Source: Candidatus Korobacter versatilis (GTDB taxonomy: Bacteria > Acidobacteriota > Terriglobia > Terriglobales > Acidobacteriaceae). From it: a stretch of DNA of 64,000 nucleotides. The stretch covers positions 1 to 64,000 of the forward strand of contig JACPNR010000011.1 of the NCBI GenBank assembly GCA_016185395.1, read 5' to 3'. The notes under the pieces were generated by a model, which saw only the letters and a program-made list of their open reading frames with translations, ran no database searches and was not told the DNA's origin. This document shows positions 43,674 through 51,704 of the stretch, in pieces (position 1 is the stretch's first letter; each line of letters begins with the position of its first letter). The position numbers and the translations under genes are program-made.

Positions 43674-46007
43674 GTGCGCACTCTTACTGCGATCATGGTG
43701 GCCGCGCTGCTGACGTCAGCTACTGCGTCGGCCGGCAACCTCGCCATCACGCCCACCACCACGCTCGCCGCCGAGACCGCCAACAACACCAGCGGCGCCG
43801 ATGCCTTTCCCGCGCAGAGCAACAACAATCCCGCACCGTCGAACATCAGCAAGCTGCCGGTGCGCAGCCTGCTCTATGCCGAGTCGGCCACCCGGATCTA
43901 CGCGCACTTCCTGCCCTGGTTCGGCGGCGCGAACCACATGTGGGTGGGCTACCGCTCCGACGATCGCGCCCAGGTCGGCAAGCAAGTCTCCGACATGATG
44001 AGCCGCGGCTACGACGGCGCCATCGTCGACTGGTACGGTCCCGACTACGCCCGCGAGAACAACACCACGCTCTACCTGCGCGACGAGGCGGAGACGCGCG
44101 GCGGCCTGTTCACGTTCGCCGTGATGGAAGACGTGGGCTCGCTCAACAAGTGCGCCGCGACGGCCGGCTGCGACGTCACGCAGAAGCTGATCAACGACCT
44201 GAACTACGCGGCCTCGACCTACTATCCCTCGCCGGCGTACATGCGCATCGGCGGGCGGCCGGTCATGTTCTTCTTCGGCGTGGACAAATACGTCATCGAC
44301 TGGACGCGCGCGCGCGCCGGCGTCAACGGCAACCCGTTGTTCATCTTCCGCCAGTCCAGCGCCTTCACCCACGCGCAGAGCGACGGCGGATTCTCCTGGG
44401 TCGGCATCGGCAGCACCGCCACCGACATGGGCCTGGGCTACCTTGACGGCTTTTATTCCACCGGCCTGAAGTATCCGGCCCAGCAGACGTTCGGCTCGGC
44501 CTATGCCGGCTTCAACAACACGCTGGCGGCGTGGGTGTCGAACCCGCCAAAGGTCGTGGACCGCCAGTGCGGCCAGACGTGGCTGGCGTCGCTCGCCGAA
44601 GCGGGCAAGTATTACTCCGCCTCGAAGCCGTTGCCGCAGATGCAGATGGTCACGTGGAACGACTACGAAGAGGGCAGCGAGCTCGAGACCGGCATCGAGA
44701 GCTGCGCCGCCGTCACCGCCGCGGTGAACGGCGCGGTCTTGAGCTGGACGCTGAGCGGCGACCCTTCGGTCGTGGACCACTACAACGTCTACATCTCGGC
44801 CGACGGCCAGAACCTGATGCAGCTCGCGCAACTGGGCGGCGGGCAAACTTCGCTCGATGTTTCGAGCTTCGCGCTCGCCACTGGCAGTTATCAGCTCTAC
44901 GTGCAGGCGTATGCGAAGGCGTCGCTGCGGAACGCGATGTCCAACGTGGTGACCTATGCCGTGGCCAACAAGCCACCGGCGGTGACGCTCGCGCTCGACG
45001 CCACCAGCGGTGTGGCACCGCAAACCATCACCGCCAGCTCGACAGCCACGGACGCCGACGGCAACATCGCCTCCACGTCGATTGATTTCGGCGACGGCAG
45101 CGCGCCGGCTTCGGCGGCCACGGCGCCGCACCAGTACACCGTTCCGGGAACCTACACCGTGACCGCCACCGCTACGGACAACGACGGCGGGACGGGTAGC
45201 GCGACGGCGACGGTGACCATCGCGGCCAACCAGCCTCCGGTGGCTGCGCTCTCGCTCTCGCCCGGCAGCGGGACGGCGCCGGTCACGGTGACCGCGTCCA
45301 CCGCGAACTCGTCTGATGCGGACGGCTCGGTCGTCTCCTCCACCATCGACTTCGGTGATGGCACGGTGTTGGCGGGCCCGAGCGCCGCGCACGCTTACGC
45401 GACCGCCGGCACGAAGACGGTGACAGCGCGCGTGACCGACAACAAAGGCGCGACCTCCGCCACCTCGGGCACGGTGAGCGTCACCGCGCCGGCAAACCAG
45501 GCGCCGGTGGCGGCGCTGAATGTGACGCCGACGAGTGGCATGGCAGCGCTTTCCGTCTCGGCTTCGACCGCGGGTTCAAGCGATGCGGATGGCTCGATCG
45601 CGGCGATGAAGATCGACTTCGGGGACGGCGCGGTCGCGACCACCGCCAGCGCGACGCATGTCTATGCCAGGGTCGGGATGTACACGGTGCGAGCGACGGT
45701 GACCGACAACCAGGGCGCGAGCACAACGACCGCGAAAAGCGTCTCGGTCACGGCCGGTGTGAAGATCACCTCGCCGCTGCCGGGCGCGGCCAGCACGTCG
45801 CCGGTATGGGTGACGGCGAGCGCGGTGTCAGCGAATCCCATCACTTTCATGCGGGTCTACGTGGACAACGTAAGCCGCTACGCAGTGGCGGCATCCTCGG
45901 TCAACACTTCCGTCACGATGACGAAGGGAACGCACAAGATCGTGGTGCAGGCATGGGATTCCGCGGGCGTGGTCTATAAGGCGCAGGTGAACATCACGGT
46001 CAAGTAG
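43674..46007 (+). CDS. Secreted GH71/GH99-like glycoside hydrolase with three PKD domains
   Basis: A 777-residue exported protein. I place the start at GTG 43674, where GGAGGA is five bases upstream and the signal peptide MRTLTAIMVAALLTSATASA begins; an ATG at 43662 is in frame but badly spaced. Residues about 55-335 resemble the GH71/GH99 barrel (HFLPWFGG, MSRGYDGAIVDWYGPDY, QMVTWNDYEEGSELE). A fibronectin-like module follows (about 340-425), then three PKD domains (about 430-515, 515-600, 605-690, each with DGSVVSSTIDFGDG-like cores) and a C-terminal Ig-like domain. Alpha-glucan or alpha-mannan breakdown is possible; the substrate is not determined. Confidence 0.75.
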   Translation: MRTLTAIMVAALLTSATASAGNLAITPTTTLAAETANNTSGADAFPAQSNNNPAPSNISKLPVRSLLYAESATRIYAHFLPWFGGANHMWVGYRSDDRAQVGKQVSDMMSRGYDGAIVDWYGPDYARENNTTLYLRDEAETRGGLFTFAVMEDVGSLNKCAATAGCDVTQKLINDLNYAASTYYPSPAYMRIGGRPVMFFFGVDKYVIDWTRARAGVNGNPLFIFRQSSAFTHAQSDGGFSWVGIGSTATDMGLGYLDGFYSTGLKYPAQQTFGSAYAGFNNTLAAWVSNPPKVVDRQCGQTWLASLAEAGKYYSASKPLPQMQMVTWNDYEEGSELETGIESCAAVTAAVNGAVLSWTLSGDPSVVDHYNVYISADGQNLMQLAQLGGGQTSLDVSSFALATGSYQLYVQAYAKASLRNAMSNVVTYAVANKPPAVTLALDATSGVAPQTITASSTATDADGNIASTSIDFGDGSAPASAATAPHQYTVPGTYTVTATATDNDGGTGSATATVTIAANQPPVAALSLSPGSGTAPVTVTASTANSSDADGSVVSSTIDFGDGTVLAGPSAAHAYATAGTKTVTARVTDNKGATSATSGTVSVTAPANQAPVAALNVTPTSGMAALSVSASTAGSSDADGSIAAMKIDFGDGAVATTASATHVYARVGMYTVRATVTDNQGASTTTAKSVSVTAGVKITSPLPGAASTSPVWVTASAVSANPITFMRVYVDNVSRYAVAASSVNTSVTMTKGTHKIVVQAWDSAGVVYKAQVNITVK

Positions 46008-46016
46008 TCAGCCAAG

Positions 46017-46451
46017 TCACCTGCGGGAGGGTGCGGGCTGCGAGATGGTGCGCGCGTCCTCTCTTGCGGCCGCGGCCTTCTCGCCCGGCGTGGTGAGGCG
46101 GAAGCAGATGCGCATGCCCGCGATCAGCGGCTCCAGCCGCCGCAGCGGCTTGTGCAGCGCCAGCACCGCGCCGGCGGAGAGCACCGGATGGAGTGGCGAC
46201 TCTCCGGGGAGCAGCGCGATCACGCCGGGCGGGTTCTCGCTGGCAGTGCTGCGCATACCGCTGACCAGTTGGATGGCTAACTCGACGTCTTCACAGTCGA
46301 GCACCACGCCGTCGTAGCGCCGGTTGAGCCGCGCGAAGGCCTCGGCGGCGCCCTCGCAGACCTCGGCCTCCACGGCGAACTTGGCAAACGCCCGGCGCAC
46401 CACGTCGAGCGTGCCGGCATCGGCACTGGCGATCAGATATCTTCCGGGCAC
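46017..46451 (-). CDS. Receiver-domain-like protein
   Basis: A 144-residue protein with a CheY-like layout: MPGRYLIASADAGTLDVVRRAF, a central YDGVVLDCEDVE with a likely phosphoacceptor Asp, GVIALLPG, and ALHKPLR with a Lys near the usual position. The N-terminal acidic pair is reduced (SADAG). The tail (EKAAAAREDARTISQPAPS) is low-complexity. No output domain is present. It converges on the GH-like gene. Its start ATG is at 46451. Confidence 0.6.
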   Translation of the reverse strand: MPGRYLIASADAGTLDVVRRAFAKFAVEAEVCEGAAEAFARLNRRYDGVVLDCEDVELAIQLVSGMRSTASENPPGVIALLPGESPLHPVLSAGAVLALHKPLRRLEPLIAGMRICFRLTTPGEKAAAAREDARTISQPAPSRR

Positions 46452-46549
46452 CTGGGAGTCCCCTGAATACTGAATCTCGAGTGGCGGGACTGTATCACGC
46501 GGGGAACGCCCAGGGAACAGGAAGATTCGCTACGAACGTAACGAGAGAT

Positions 46550-46636
46550 TGGTGCCGAAGAAGGGACTCGAACCCCCACACCCTTGCGGGTACATGGACC
46601 TGAACCATGCGCGTCTGCCAATTCCGCCACTTCGGC
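46550..46636 (-). tRNA. tRNA-Leu (anticodon CAG)
   Basis: An 87-base cloverleaf with encoded CCA. The acceptor GCCGAAG pairs with CTTCGGC, the anticodon stem is CATGG/CCATG with loop TTCAGGT, a long variable arm ACCCGCAAGGGT follows as in leucine tRNAs, and the T-loop is TTCGAGT. The anticodon CAG reads CUG codons. Confidence 0.97.
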
Positions 46637-46747
46637 TGATGTTGAGAACAACCTGAGACCAGGCAGGCAGGAACTACCTTGTCCATTCTCGCTGAGCGCG
46701 CGGGACCCTGTCAATTCGCGGCCCTCGGCTATACTGACTGACTTCCC

Positions 46748-47599
46748 ATGCCCGTCACCCTGGACCAGATCGTGGCTGCGCGGCGGCGCGAGGTCGAGCA
46801 CGCCAAGGCCTCCACCGGCAGGACTGAGCTCGAGCGGCGCGCGCAAGCGCACACCCCGCGCGGCTTTCGGCGCGCCCTGGCGCGGGCCGCGGAAACGCGT
46901 CCGGCGATCATCGCGGAGCTGAAAAAGGCGTCCCCGTCGAAGGGCGTGATCCGCGGCAGCTTCCCCGTAGGGCGGCTCGCCGCTTCACTCGCCGCCGCCG
47001 GAGCGGCCGCGCTCTCCGTGCTCACCGAAGAGACGCACTTCCAGGGCTCGTTGGCGTACTTGCGGGAGGCCTCCGCCGCCACCGAGCTGCCGTGCCTGCG
47101 CAAAGATTTCATCGTCGACGAATTCCAATTGCTCGAAGCGCGTGCCAACAGCGCGGACGCCGTGCTGCTCATCGCGGCCTCGCTCACCTGGGCGGAGATG
47201 CGCGCGCTGCATGGACAAGCGCGCCAGCTCGGGCTCGACGTCCTCGTCGAAGTCCACGACGAAGCCGAGATGGGGCGCGCCGCCGCCATTGGCGCCGACC
47301 TCATCGGCGTGAACTGCCGCAACCTGCACACCTTCGAGGTCGATCTGCGCGTGGCGCTCGAGTTGGCGAGCAAGCTCCCGCCCTGCGCGCTGCGCGTGGC
47401 GGAGAGTGGCATCCAGAGCGTGGAAGACATTCGCGAGCTGCGCGGCGCGGGCTACGCCGCCTTCCTCGTCGGCGAATCGCTCATGCGTGCGGAAGACCCC
47501 GGCACGGCGCTGCGCCACTTGCTGGCCGAAGCCGGCGCATGGCCGCCGCTTGCGACCGCCGCCTGCGCCGAGCCGGAAGCGGGGACAAAGAAGCCATGA
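46748..47599 (+). CDS. trpC: Indole-3-glycerol phosphate synthase
   Basis: A 283-residue TIM barrel converting CdRP to indole-3-glycerol phosphate. The catalytic Lys lies in IAELKKASPSKG (about residue 59); VLTEETHFQG, LRKDFIVDEFQL, GVNCRNLHTFEV and VAESGIQS are family motifs. Start ATG 46748. Its stop overlaps the trpF start as ATGA. The cluster trpC, trpF, trpB, GNAT, trpA, aroQ runs without long spacers and is likely one operon. Confidence 0.96.
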   Translation: MPVTLDQIVAARRREVEHAKASTGRTELERRAQAHTPRGFRRALARAAETRPAIIAELKKASPSKGVIRGSFPVGRLAASLAAAGAAALSVLTEETHFQGSLAYLREASAATELPCLRKDFIVDEFQLLEARANSADAVLLIAASLTWAEMRALHGQARQLGLDVLVEVHDEAEMGRAAAIGADLIGVNCRNLHTFEVDLRVALELASKLPPCALRVAESGIQSVEDIRELRGAGYAAFLVGESLMRAEDPGTALRHLLAEAGAWPPLATAACAEPEAGTKKP

Positions 47600-48297
47600 G
47601 CGTCTGGGTGAAGATATGCGGCACCACCAACGTGGACGACGCGGAGACCGCGATCGCCTGTGGCGCGAACGCCCTGGGGTTCATCTTTGCTCCCGGCCCG
47701 CGGCGCATCGCGCCGCTCGACGCCCGCAACATCGTGGCGCGCCTGCCGGCCACGCTGCAGCGCATCGGTGTGTTCGTCAACGAGAAGGCGGAGCGCGTGC
47801 GCGACATCGTGAGCCGCGCCGGCATGACCGGCGTGCAACTCCACGGCGATGAGTCGCCGGAATACGTGCAGGAACTCTTCCGCAACGAACGGTCTTCCGA
47901 GCGGTCAGAGCGTGCGGCGCGGCGGCGTGAGACGCGCGTCTTCAAGGCCATCCGCATGGACGAACACGCCGCCGAAAAAATCGGCAAGTTTGCCGCCGCC
48001 GGGGACCTGGTGGACGCCTTCCTCCTCGAGTCGCCCGGCGCCCTCCGCGGAGGCTCCGGCAAGACGTTCGATTGGGAAAGTGCGGCAACGCTGTTGCGCC
48101 AGTTCGAGGGCGATCCGAAGCTCCGCTTCATCGTGGCCGGCGGCTTGCGGCCCGGCAACGTGCAGGACGCCCTCCGCAAGCTGCGGCCGTGGGGCGTGGA
48201 CGTGGCCAGCGGCGTCGAGAAGCAGCCCGGCATCAAGGACCCAGACGCAGTCCGCGATTTCATCGACAAGGTCCGCGAGGTCGAAGCCACGCTCTAG
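47596..48297 (+). CDS. trpF: Phosphoribosylanthranilate isomerase
   Basis: A 233-residue barrel enzyme isomerising phosphoribosylanthranilate to CdRP. The catalytic Cys is in VKICGTTNVDDA (about residue 8), the Asp or Gly motif in FIFAPGPRRI, and GVQLHGDES is typical. Its N-terminus overlaps trpC by four bases (ATGA), so the two are coupled. An upstream in-frame extension into trpC is rejected. An insert-like charged loop (SSERSERAARRRETR) near residue 105 is unusual but still within the fold. Confidence 0.95.
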   Translation: MSVWVKICGTTNVDDAETAIACGANALGFIFAPGPRRIAPLDARNIVARLPATLQRIGVFVNEKAERVRDIVSRAGMTGVQLHGDESPEYVQELFRNERSSERSERAARRRETRVFKAIRMDEHAAEKIGKFAAAGDLVDAFLLESPGALRGGSGKTFDWESAATLLRQFEGDPKLRFIVAGGLRPGNVQDALRKLRPWGVDVASGVEKQPGIKDPDAVRDFIDKVREVEATL

Positions 48298-48306
48298 GCC
48301 TGCCCT

Positions 48307-49515
48307 ATGTGTGCCCGCTCCAGTTCCGCAGTCGCCGCAGTCGCCGGACGCTTTGGCGCCTATGGCGGGCGCTACGTCCCGGAAACGCTGGTCGCCGCGC
48401 TCGAGGAGTTGGAGCTCGCTTACGCCGCCGCGAAACGCGACCGCAAGTTCCAGCGCGAGTTGCAGGAGATGCTGGTGCAATACGCCGGGCGTCCCACGCC
48501 GCTGTACTTCGCCGCGCGGCTCACGCGCGAGTTGGGCGGCGCGAAGATCTATCTCAAGCGCGAAGACCTGCTGCACACCGGCGCGCACAAGATCAACAAC
48601 TGCATCGGCCAGGCGCTGCTGGCGCGGCGCATGAAGAAGCGCCGCATCATCGCCGAGACCGGCGCGGGACAGCACGGCGTGGCCACGGCGACCGTCTGCG
48701 CGCTCTTCGGCTTCGAGTGCGTGGTCTACATGGGCACCGAAGACATGCGCCGGCAGGATCTCAACGTCTTCCGCATGCGCTTGCTGGGCGCGGAGGTCCG
48801 CGGCGTGGCCTCCGGCTCGCGCACGCTCAAAGACGCCATCAACGAAGCCATGCGCGATTGGGTCACCAACGTCCGCGGCACGCACTATCTGCTCGGCTCC
48901 GTGCTCGGCGCGCATCCTTATCCCATGATGGTGCGCGACTTCCAGTCCGTCATCGGACGCGAGGCGCGCAAGCAGGTCATGAAGCAGGCGGGCAAGCTGC
49001 CCACTGCCGTCATTGCGTGCGTGGGCGGAGGGTCGAACGCCATCGGCATCTTCCACCAGTTCATCGGCGACCAGCGCGTGCAGCTCATCGGCGTGGAAGC
49101 CGGCGGCCGCAGCGCGCGCATCGGCGAGCACGCCGCGCGCTTCCTCGGCGAAGGCGGCGCCCCCGGCGTGCTGCAAGGGACGTATTCCTACGTGCTGCAA
49201 GACGAAGCCGGGCAGGTCGCGAACACGCATTCCGTCTCCGCCGGGCTGGATTATCCCGCCATCGGTCCGGAACACGCCGGACTGCACGATTCCGGCCGCG
49301 CGAAATATGTGGCTGCGTCCGACGCAGAGGCGCTCGCGGCCTGCACCCTGCTGGCGCGCACCGAAGGCATCATCCCGGCGCTCGAGTCGTCGCACGCCGT
49401 GGCCGAGCTGGTGAAGCGCGCCCCGCGGATGAAGAAGTCCGACGTCATCATCGTCAACATCAGCGGGCGCGGCGACAAAGACATCGGCATCCTGCGCGAG
49501 AACCTGAGACTGTGA
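48307..49515 (+). CDS. trpB: Tryptophan synthase beta chain
   Basis: A 402-residue PLP enzyme that condenses indole and serine to tryptophan. The PLP lysine is in [12 protein letters not shown] (about residue 98); [25 protein letters not shown] and [10 protein letters not shown] are further motifs. Start ATG 48307. Its alpha partner trpA is two genes further on, separated by an acetyltransferase gene. Confidence 0.97.
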   Translation: MCARSSSAVAAVAGRFGAYGGRYVPETLVAALEELELAYAAAKRDRKFQRELQEMLVQYAGRPTPLYFAARLTRELGGAKIYLKREDLLHTGAHKINNCIGQALLARRMKKRRIIAETGAGQHGVATATVCALFGFECVVYMGTEDMRRQDLNVFRMRLLGAEVRGVASGSRTLKDAINEAMRDWVTNVRGTHYLLGSVLGAHPYPMMVRDFQSVIGREARKQVMKQAGKLPTAVIACVGGGSNAIGIFHQFIGDQRVQLIGVEAGGRSARIGEHAARFLGEGGAPGVLQGTYSYVLQDEAGQVANTHSVSAGLDYPAIGPEHAGLHDSGRAKYVAASDAEALAACTLLARTEGIIPALESSHAVAELVKRAPRMKKSDVIIVNISGRGDKDIGILRENLRL

Positions 49516-49556
49516 GGCTTGAGTGTTGAGGGTTGAGTGGTGAATGTGTGAATGTT
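49513..49556 (+). repeat. Imperfect GTTGAG/GTGAATG word repeat after trpB
   Basis: TGAGGCTTGAGTGTTGAGGG, then TTGAGTGGTGAATGTGTGAA. It begins at the trpB TGA stop and runs up to the start of the acetyltransferase gene at 49552. It is low-complexity rather than strictly palindromic. Confidence 0.5.
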
Positions 49557-50115
49557 GAACTCGCTGAGAAGTAGATTGAATTTCGAGCTGCAGCCCACCC
49601 TGCGCGGGAAGCTGCTCGAGCTGCGTCCGCTCGCGCCGGACGACTTCGACGCGCTCTATGCGGCCGCGAGCGACCCCAAGATCTGGGAGCAACATCCGGA
49701 AGCGGACCGCTACCAGCGCGACGTCTTCCGCAAGTTTTTCGACTCTGCCATCGCCTCGCGCGGAGCGTTTGCGGTCGTCGAGCGCAAGGCGGGCAAGCTC
49801 ATCGGCTCCTCCCGCTACACCAACCTCGACGCCGGCAGCAGCGAGATCGAGATCGGCTGGACGTTCCTCGCGCGCGCCTTCTGGGGCGGCCAGTACAACG
49901 GCGAGATGAAAGCGCTCATGCTCGAACACGCCTTCCGTTTCGTCGAGCGCGTGGTGTTCACCGTCGGTGAAAACAATCTGCGTTCGCAGAAAGCGGTAGA
50001 AAAGATCGGCGGCAATCTCTTCGGCAGGAACGAACGGCCTGGACTCGACGGCGCCATGCGTGCGAACGTCGTGCTCGCTATCACCAAAGCCGAATGGGAG
50101 AAGCGCAAGCGCTAG
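49552..50115 (+). CDS. GNAT-family N-acetyltransferase
   Basis: A 187-residue acetyltransferase of the RimJ/RimL type: LRGKLLELRPLAPDDFDALYAA at the N-terminus and the acetyl-CoA region around EIEIGWTFLARAFWGGQYN and ENNLRSQKAVEKIGGNLFG. Start ATG 49552. It lies between trpB and trpA with two bases before trpA, so it is probably expressed with the tryptophan genes. A role in tryptophan metabolism is not implied by the family. Confidence 0.88.
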   Translation: MLNSLRSRLNFELQPTLRGKLLELRPLAPDDFDALYAAASDPKIWEQHPEADRYQRDVFRKFFDSAIASRGAFAVVERKAGKLIGSSRYTNLDAGSSEIEIGWTFLARAFWGGQYNGEMKALMLEHAFRFVERVVFTVGENNLRSQKAVEKIGGNLFGRNERPGLDGAMRANVVLAITKAEWEKRKR

Positions 50116-50117
50116 CC

Positions 50118-50900
50118 ATGCTCCGTTTCGATCACAAGCCGGCGCTGGTCGCGTACGTCACCTGCGGTGACCCCGACATGGAGACCACGCACGCCATCGT
50201 CCTCGCCGCCATCGATGCCGGCGCGGACGTCGTGGAGTTGGGCGTGCCGTTCTCCGATCCCATTGCCGACGGCCCGGTCATCCAACGCGCCAGCGAGCGC
50301 GCGCTCCGCGCCGGGACCACGCTGAAGCAAGTGCTCACGCTGGCGCGCGCGGTGCGCGCGGCGCGTCCCAGGTCCGGGCTCATCATCTTTTCGTACCTCA
50401 ATCCAATACTGCGATTGGGAGTGGCGCGCTTCTGCGCCGCCGCCGCAGACGCCGGCGTGGACGGCGCCCTCATCACCGACCTCACCGTCGACGAGGCCGG
50501 CGAGTACATTGCGTCCATGCGCCAGCGCAAGCTCGCGACCGTCTTCCTCGCCGCGCCGACTTCGCCCGACGCGCGCCTGGCGAAGATCGCCGAGGCCTCG
50601 CGCGGTTTCATCTACGCCGTCTCGCGCACCGGCGTGACCGGCACGCACGCGGACGTTTCCTCGGACGCGCAAGCGCTGGTCGAGCGCATCCGCAAGTTCT
50701 CGCGCCTGCCTGTCGCCGTCGGTTTCGGCATCTCCACCCCCGAGCAGTTCGTGGACGTGGGAAAATGGGCGGATGCGGTCGTGGTGGGCAGCGCCATCGT
50801 GGAGCGTATCGAGAAGAACCTCGGACGCGAGGCCGCAGCGGTGGCCCAGTTCATCGGCTCCCTGCACCGCCACGCAACATCAACCGTGAGTTCGCGCTGA
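50118..50900 (+). CDS. trpA: Tryptophan synthase alpha chain
   Basis: A 260-residue barrel that cleaves indole-3-glycerol phosphate to indole for TrpB. The catalytic motif is VELGVPFSDPIADGPVIQ (about residues 37-54), with GLIIFSYLNPIL, DGALITDL and YAVSRTGVTGTH. Start ATG 50118, two bases after the acetyltransferase stop. Its TGA is the first part of a run of 7-bp CTGAGAG repeats. Confidence 0.96.
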   Translation: MLRFDHKPALVAYVTCGDPDMETTHAIVLAAIDAGADVVELGVPFSDPIADGPVIQRASERALRAGTTLKQVLTLARAVRAARPRSGLIIFSYLNPILRLGVARFCAAAADAGVDGALITDLTVDEAGEYIASMRQRKLATVFLAAPTSPDARLAKIAEASRGFIYAVSRTGVTGTHADVSSDAQALVERIRKFSRLPVAVGFGISTPEQFVDVGKWADAVVVGSAIVERIEKNLGREAAAVAQFIGSLHRHATSTVSSR

Positions 50901-50928
50901 GAGCTGAGAGCTGAGAGCTGAGAGCTGG
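50897..50928 (+). repeat. 7-bp tandem repeat CTGAGAG x4 at the trpA stop
   Basis: Four copies of CTGAGAG followed by CTGG. The TGA inside the first copy is the trpA stop codon, and aroQ begins five bases after the array. The words match family C repeats at 22904-22974 and 63234-63345. Confidence 0.85.
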
Positions 50929-50932
50929 CCCT

Positions 50933-51256
50933 ATGGACATCGCTGAATGGCGGAAGAAGATCGACGAGCTGGACCGCAAGATGGTCGAACTGTTGAACGA
51001 GCGCGCGAAAGCGGCGCAGGAGATCGGCCGGCTGAAGCGTTCGACCGCCATGCCCATCTACGAACCCGACCGCGAGAAAAAGATCTTCGAGAACGTGAAG
51101 GCGGTGAATCAGGGACCGCTCTCCAGCCTCGACGTCACGCAGGTCTTCGAGCGCATCATCGACATCATGCGCAACCTGCAGAAGAACGAGATCGTGGCGG
51201 ACGAAAAGCAGAAACTCTCCGGCGGCACGGAGTTCGATGTGGACGTGAATGAGTAG
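50933..51256 (+). CDS. aroQ: Chorismate mutase (AroQ type)
   Basis: A 107-residue helical enzyme converting chorismate to prephenate. The N-terminal helix EWRKKIDELDRKMVELLNER with its Arg, then KAAQEIGRLKR, and Asp/Arg residues in EPDREKKIFENV fit the AroQ active site. Start ATG 50933. Its TAG is inside a word repeat, and a four-helix-bundle gene follows, then DAHP synthase. Confidence 0.92.
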   Translation: MDIAEWRKKIDELDRKMVELLNERAKAAQEIGRLKRSTAMPIYEPDREKKIFENVKAVNQGPLSSLDVTQVFERIIDIMRNLQKNEIVADEKQKLSGGTEFDVDVNE

Positions 51257-51284
51257 CTAGGAGTCAGTAGTTAGGAGTTAGCTG
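51254..51284. repeat. Word repeat family B, left arm flanking the second four-helix-bundle gene
   Basis: TAGCTAGGAGTCAGTAGTTAG and related words. GCTAGGAGTCAGTAGTTA (51256-51273) matches the reverse complement of 51672-51689 at 17 of 18 positions. The aroQ stop codon (51254-51256) is its first word. Confidence 0.85.
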
Positions 51285-51299
51285 CCAAAGGAGGCATTC

Positions 51300-51674
51300 A
51301 TGCAAGGACATAAGGATTTGATCGCTTGGCAAAAGGCCATGGACTTGGTTGTGGATGTCTATCGCGCCACCAAGCTTCTCCCCAAGGAGGAGACGTATGG
51401 CTTGGTCTCGCAAATGAGGCGAGCGGCCGTTTCCGTGCCGAGCAATCTGGCTGAAGGTCACGGCAGAAGCTCGAAGAAGGAATTCCATCTGTTTATCGGC
51501 AATGCCCGCGGATCACTGCTCGAACCAGAGACGCAGATCGAACTGTCACAGAGGCTCGGCTATCTCTCTTCCTCGGAAGCGAAGAGCCTTCTGGGCAAGA
51601 CTGCAGAGGTCGGCCGGATTCTAACGGGCCTCCGGACTTGGTCGCGGGGTGCATCCGCAGGCAGCGAGCGCTAA
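51300..51674 (+). CDS. Four-helix-bundle protein (S23 / intervening-sequence-protein family), second copy
   Basis: A 124-residue helical protein with LIAWQKAMDLVVDVYRATK, YGLVSQMRRAAVSVPSNLAE and GNARGSLLEPETQIELS. It shares these motifs with the protein at 12769-13146, so the two are clear paralogues, though much of the rest differs. A very strong ribosome binding site AAAGGAGG lies six bases before ATG 51300. It sits between aroQ and aroF and is bracketed by inverted word repeats; its TAA stop is inside the right arm. The C-terminus (TWSRGASAGSER) runs into the repeat. Confidence 0.9.
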   Translation: MQGHKDLIAWQKAMDLVVDVYRATKLLPKEETYGLVSQMRRAAVSVPSNLAEGHGRSSKKEFHLFIGNARGSLLEPETQIELSQRLGYLSSSEAKSLLGKTAEVGRILTGLRTWSRGASAGSER

Positions 51675-51700
51675 CTACTAACTCCTAGCTCCTAACTACT
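51670..51700. repeat. Word repeat family B, right arm flanking the second four-helix-bundle gene
   Basis: CTAACTACTAACTCCTAGCTCC and related words to 51700. 51672-51689 is the inverted counterpart of 51256-51273. The TAA stop (51672-51674) of the gene is part of it, and aroF starts five bases after it. Confidence 0.85.
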
Positions 51701-51704
51701 TCTT

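Noticed and set aside
43716-45392. 558-residue minus-strand frame opposite the GH71/99-like gene
   Set aside because: It is antisense to a secreted protein with signal peptide and PKD repeats; composition is Arg/Ala/Gly-rich.
47905-49929. 674-residue minus-strand frame opposite trpF, trpB and the acetyltransferase
   Set aside because: It is antisense to three supported genes and rich in Arg, Leu and His.
51254-51300. CRISPR-like short repeats in the spacers
   Set aside because: The words are short, degenerate and arranged as inverted pairs with no spacer units of constant length, and no cas genes are present.
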